Shown here: positions 63,030-64,000 of the stretch, in pieces
Numbering within the stretch: the first letter of the stretch is position 1
Layout: each line of letters starts with the position of its first letter
Assembly (NCBI GenBank): GCA_009684515.1
Contig: WKKS01000008.1
Location: 1-64,000, forward strand
DNA from: Geobacter sp.
GTDB taxonomy: Bacteria; Desulfobacterota; Desulfuromonadia; Geobacterales; Pseudopelobacteraceae
Length of the DNA stretch: 64,000 bases
Reading direction: 5' to 3'
Notes under the pieces: generated by a model
The model's input: the letters and a program-made list of their open reading frames with translations, nothing else
What the model was told of the DNA's origin: nothing
Databases searched by the model: none
Position numbers and translations under genes: made by a program

Positions 63030-64000
63030 CTATAAACCGTCTTTAATTTTGCGGATGGCTTCTTTGATAAGCGCCTCAGCAAGGTCGGGTACAACTTCCC
63101 AAACAATGCGTTCAATTACTTCTTTTGAGGCTGCCGAGAGCGCAGCCTTGAGCTGCTCCTCAGTTAAAGCCACTGGTGCTGCAACAGCTGAAGGTGCATC
63201 TAAGGTTGAAGCAGGTTCGGGTGCCGAATCAGCCGGGGTAGATTCAAAAAACGGCTGGACTGGTTCTTCAGATGCTGGAACTGGTTCAGCAAAGAATGGA
63301 GCTGAATCTTCAAAAGATGGAAATGCTGGCTCTGGTGCAGAGGCGAATGTTTGTGCTGGAACTATTGGTTCCGGAGTAGAATATGCGGCCGCAACTGTAC
63401 CGGCCTCAAAAGGTTCCTCCTCTTCGAAGGAAATATCACCAAAAGAGGATTCCGGACTGGGAATTTCTTGTTTGAAAAATGCAGCGGGTGGAGTTTCAGG
63501 AACGAATTCCTCCTCAAACTCGAAAGTGTGTTCTTCTACTGGGATCCACTGCGAACCGGTACTCTGAGTTGAAGAGGCTGGGATAGTGCTGGCCTGAACA
63601 ATTTGCGAATCGGATTCTTCACTGACGATGGCAAAAACGTCCGGCTCTGATAAAAACTCCACGGGTTGAGCTGTCTGTGGCGCCTTAACTTCCAATGATG
63701 CAGGGGCCACCGGTGCCGGTGCTGGTTCAAATTCGTCAGTCGTGAATGCTCCCCATATGTCGGAGGGAACTGCGGTCTTTTGGGCTGTCTCAGGTTCTAC
63801 GAAAGTCTCTGCTGCGGCTGAGAAAACAGGCACTTGTTCAGGTTCAGTGATTGATGTCACAGCTGGCTGTGCCACCACGCTTGCTTTCTCTCGTGATATA
63901 CCTAATTCCGCCAGTTCCTTAACCTTGTTTATGATTTGCTGTGATTCAAAGGGTTTAGCCATGAAGTCATCGGCACCGCATTTTTTGGCTTTGTCTTCAT
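63030..64000 (-). CDS. Response regulator with long acidic Ala/Pro-rich region (partial)
   Basis: The frame runs off the right edge. The visible N-terminal part ends a receiver domain: KKCGADDFMAKPFESQQIINKV with the conserved Lys-Pro (core GADDFMAKPF). About 220 residues rich in Ala, Pro, Glu and Phe follow with repeats of PVPA-, EPVQPF- and EPEPAF-like text, and then a conserved end of about 40 residues (VIERIVWEVVPDLAEALIKEAIRKIK). This end is also found in other receiver proteins of this group and probably binds a partner. The signal and output are unknown. Confidence 0.85.
   Translation of the reverse strand, partial: EDKAKKCGADDFMAKPFESQQIINKVKELAELGISREKASVVAQPAVTSITEPEQVPVFSAAAETFVEPETAQKTAVPSDIWGAFTTDEFEPAPAPVAPASLEVKAPQTAQPVEFLSEPDVFAIVSEESDSQIVQASTIPASSTQSTGSQWIPVEEHTFEFEEEFVPETPPAAFFKQEIPSPESSFGDISFEEEEPFEAGTVAAAYSTPEPIVPAQTFASAPEPAFPSFEDSAPFFAEPVPASEEPVQPFFESTPADSAPEPASTLDAPSAVAAPVALTEEQLKAALSAASKEVIERIVWEVVPDLAEALIKEAIRKIKDGL

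Noticed and set aside
1..64000. CRISPR array or rRNA genes
   Set aside because: No regularly spaced short repeats and no rRNA-like stretches were seen on either strand.

Overview
The window looks like chromosome of a deltaproteobacterium of the Geobacter/Desulfuromonadales type. Supporting this are duplicated sodium-coupled small-carboxylate symporters with their small subunit, many sigma-54 response regulators, a DUF4388 protein and a PilT-type ATPase, an NtrYX-like pair, a CcsA-like protein, a phasin-UbiB pair, and moderate GC with AT-rich promoter gaps. This placement is inference from gene content, not from a marker gene. LAYOUT. 1-6.1 kb: a partial gene end, then a tightly coupled minus-strand operon: a kinase-like/P-loop ATPase, a CbrX-like small membrane protein, a 1082-aa SLC5 transporter fused through STAC and GAF domains to a SpoIIE-type phosphatase, an anti-anti-sigma STAS protein and an RsbW-like anti-sigma kinase. 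Together they form a transporter-shaped sensor wired to a partner-switching module. 6.2-16.9 kb: a TPR lipoprotein and a peptide-type ABC transporter whose binding protein (7.9 kb) and two permeases (15.1-16.9 kb) are separated by a SNF2 helicase, a Phd/PIN toxin-antitoxin pair, a small unknown gene, a broken UPF0158 gene and a SWIM/HTH protein. 17.0-32.6 kb: a sodium-cycle region with an NhaD antiporter, a YkgJ-type cysteine-cluster protein, a CBS/DUF294 nucleotidyltransferase-like regulator and then two tandem copies of a six-gene cassette: small exported peptide, IclR regulator, DUF4212 symporter small subunit, VC_2705-type sodium/solute symporter, small membrane protein, NhaD-like antiporter. 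A third, divergent copy of the exported peptide lies by the first NhaD gene. I found no named family for these peptides; they share a PNF motif just after the signal and a GRAPP motif at the C-terminus, and are the best candidate here for something undescribed. 32.7-46 kb: an MMPL transporter, a TRAP dicarboxylate-type transporter (dctPQM order) with a clear sigma-54 promoter, a methyltransferase, an MFS transporter, a YidB-like protein, MsrA, and a Cache-domain sensor kinase with a sigma-54 regulator that may control the TRAP genes. 46-64 kb: PilT-type ATPase, DUF4388 protein, zinc-ribbon membrane protein, CcsA-like protein, DEAD-box helicase, tRNA-Arg(TCT) with its own promoter and terminator, a small outer-membrane-like protein, a YaaR-like protein, a phasin-UbiB pair, an NtrYX-like pair, a CtpA-type protease, trpC, trpD and the end of a response regulator that runs off the window. 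HOW IT FITS TOGETHER. The middle region reads as a sodium economy for organic-acid uptake: the symporters bring in a small carboxylate (probably acetate) with Na+, the NhaD-type proteins expel Na+, IclR proteins sense the metabolic state, and the DUF294/CBS protein is a recurrent partner of this symporter type. I saw no CRISPR array, no insertion sequence and no rRNA.
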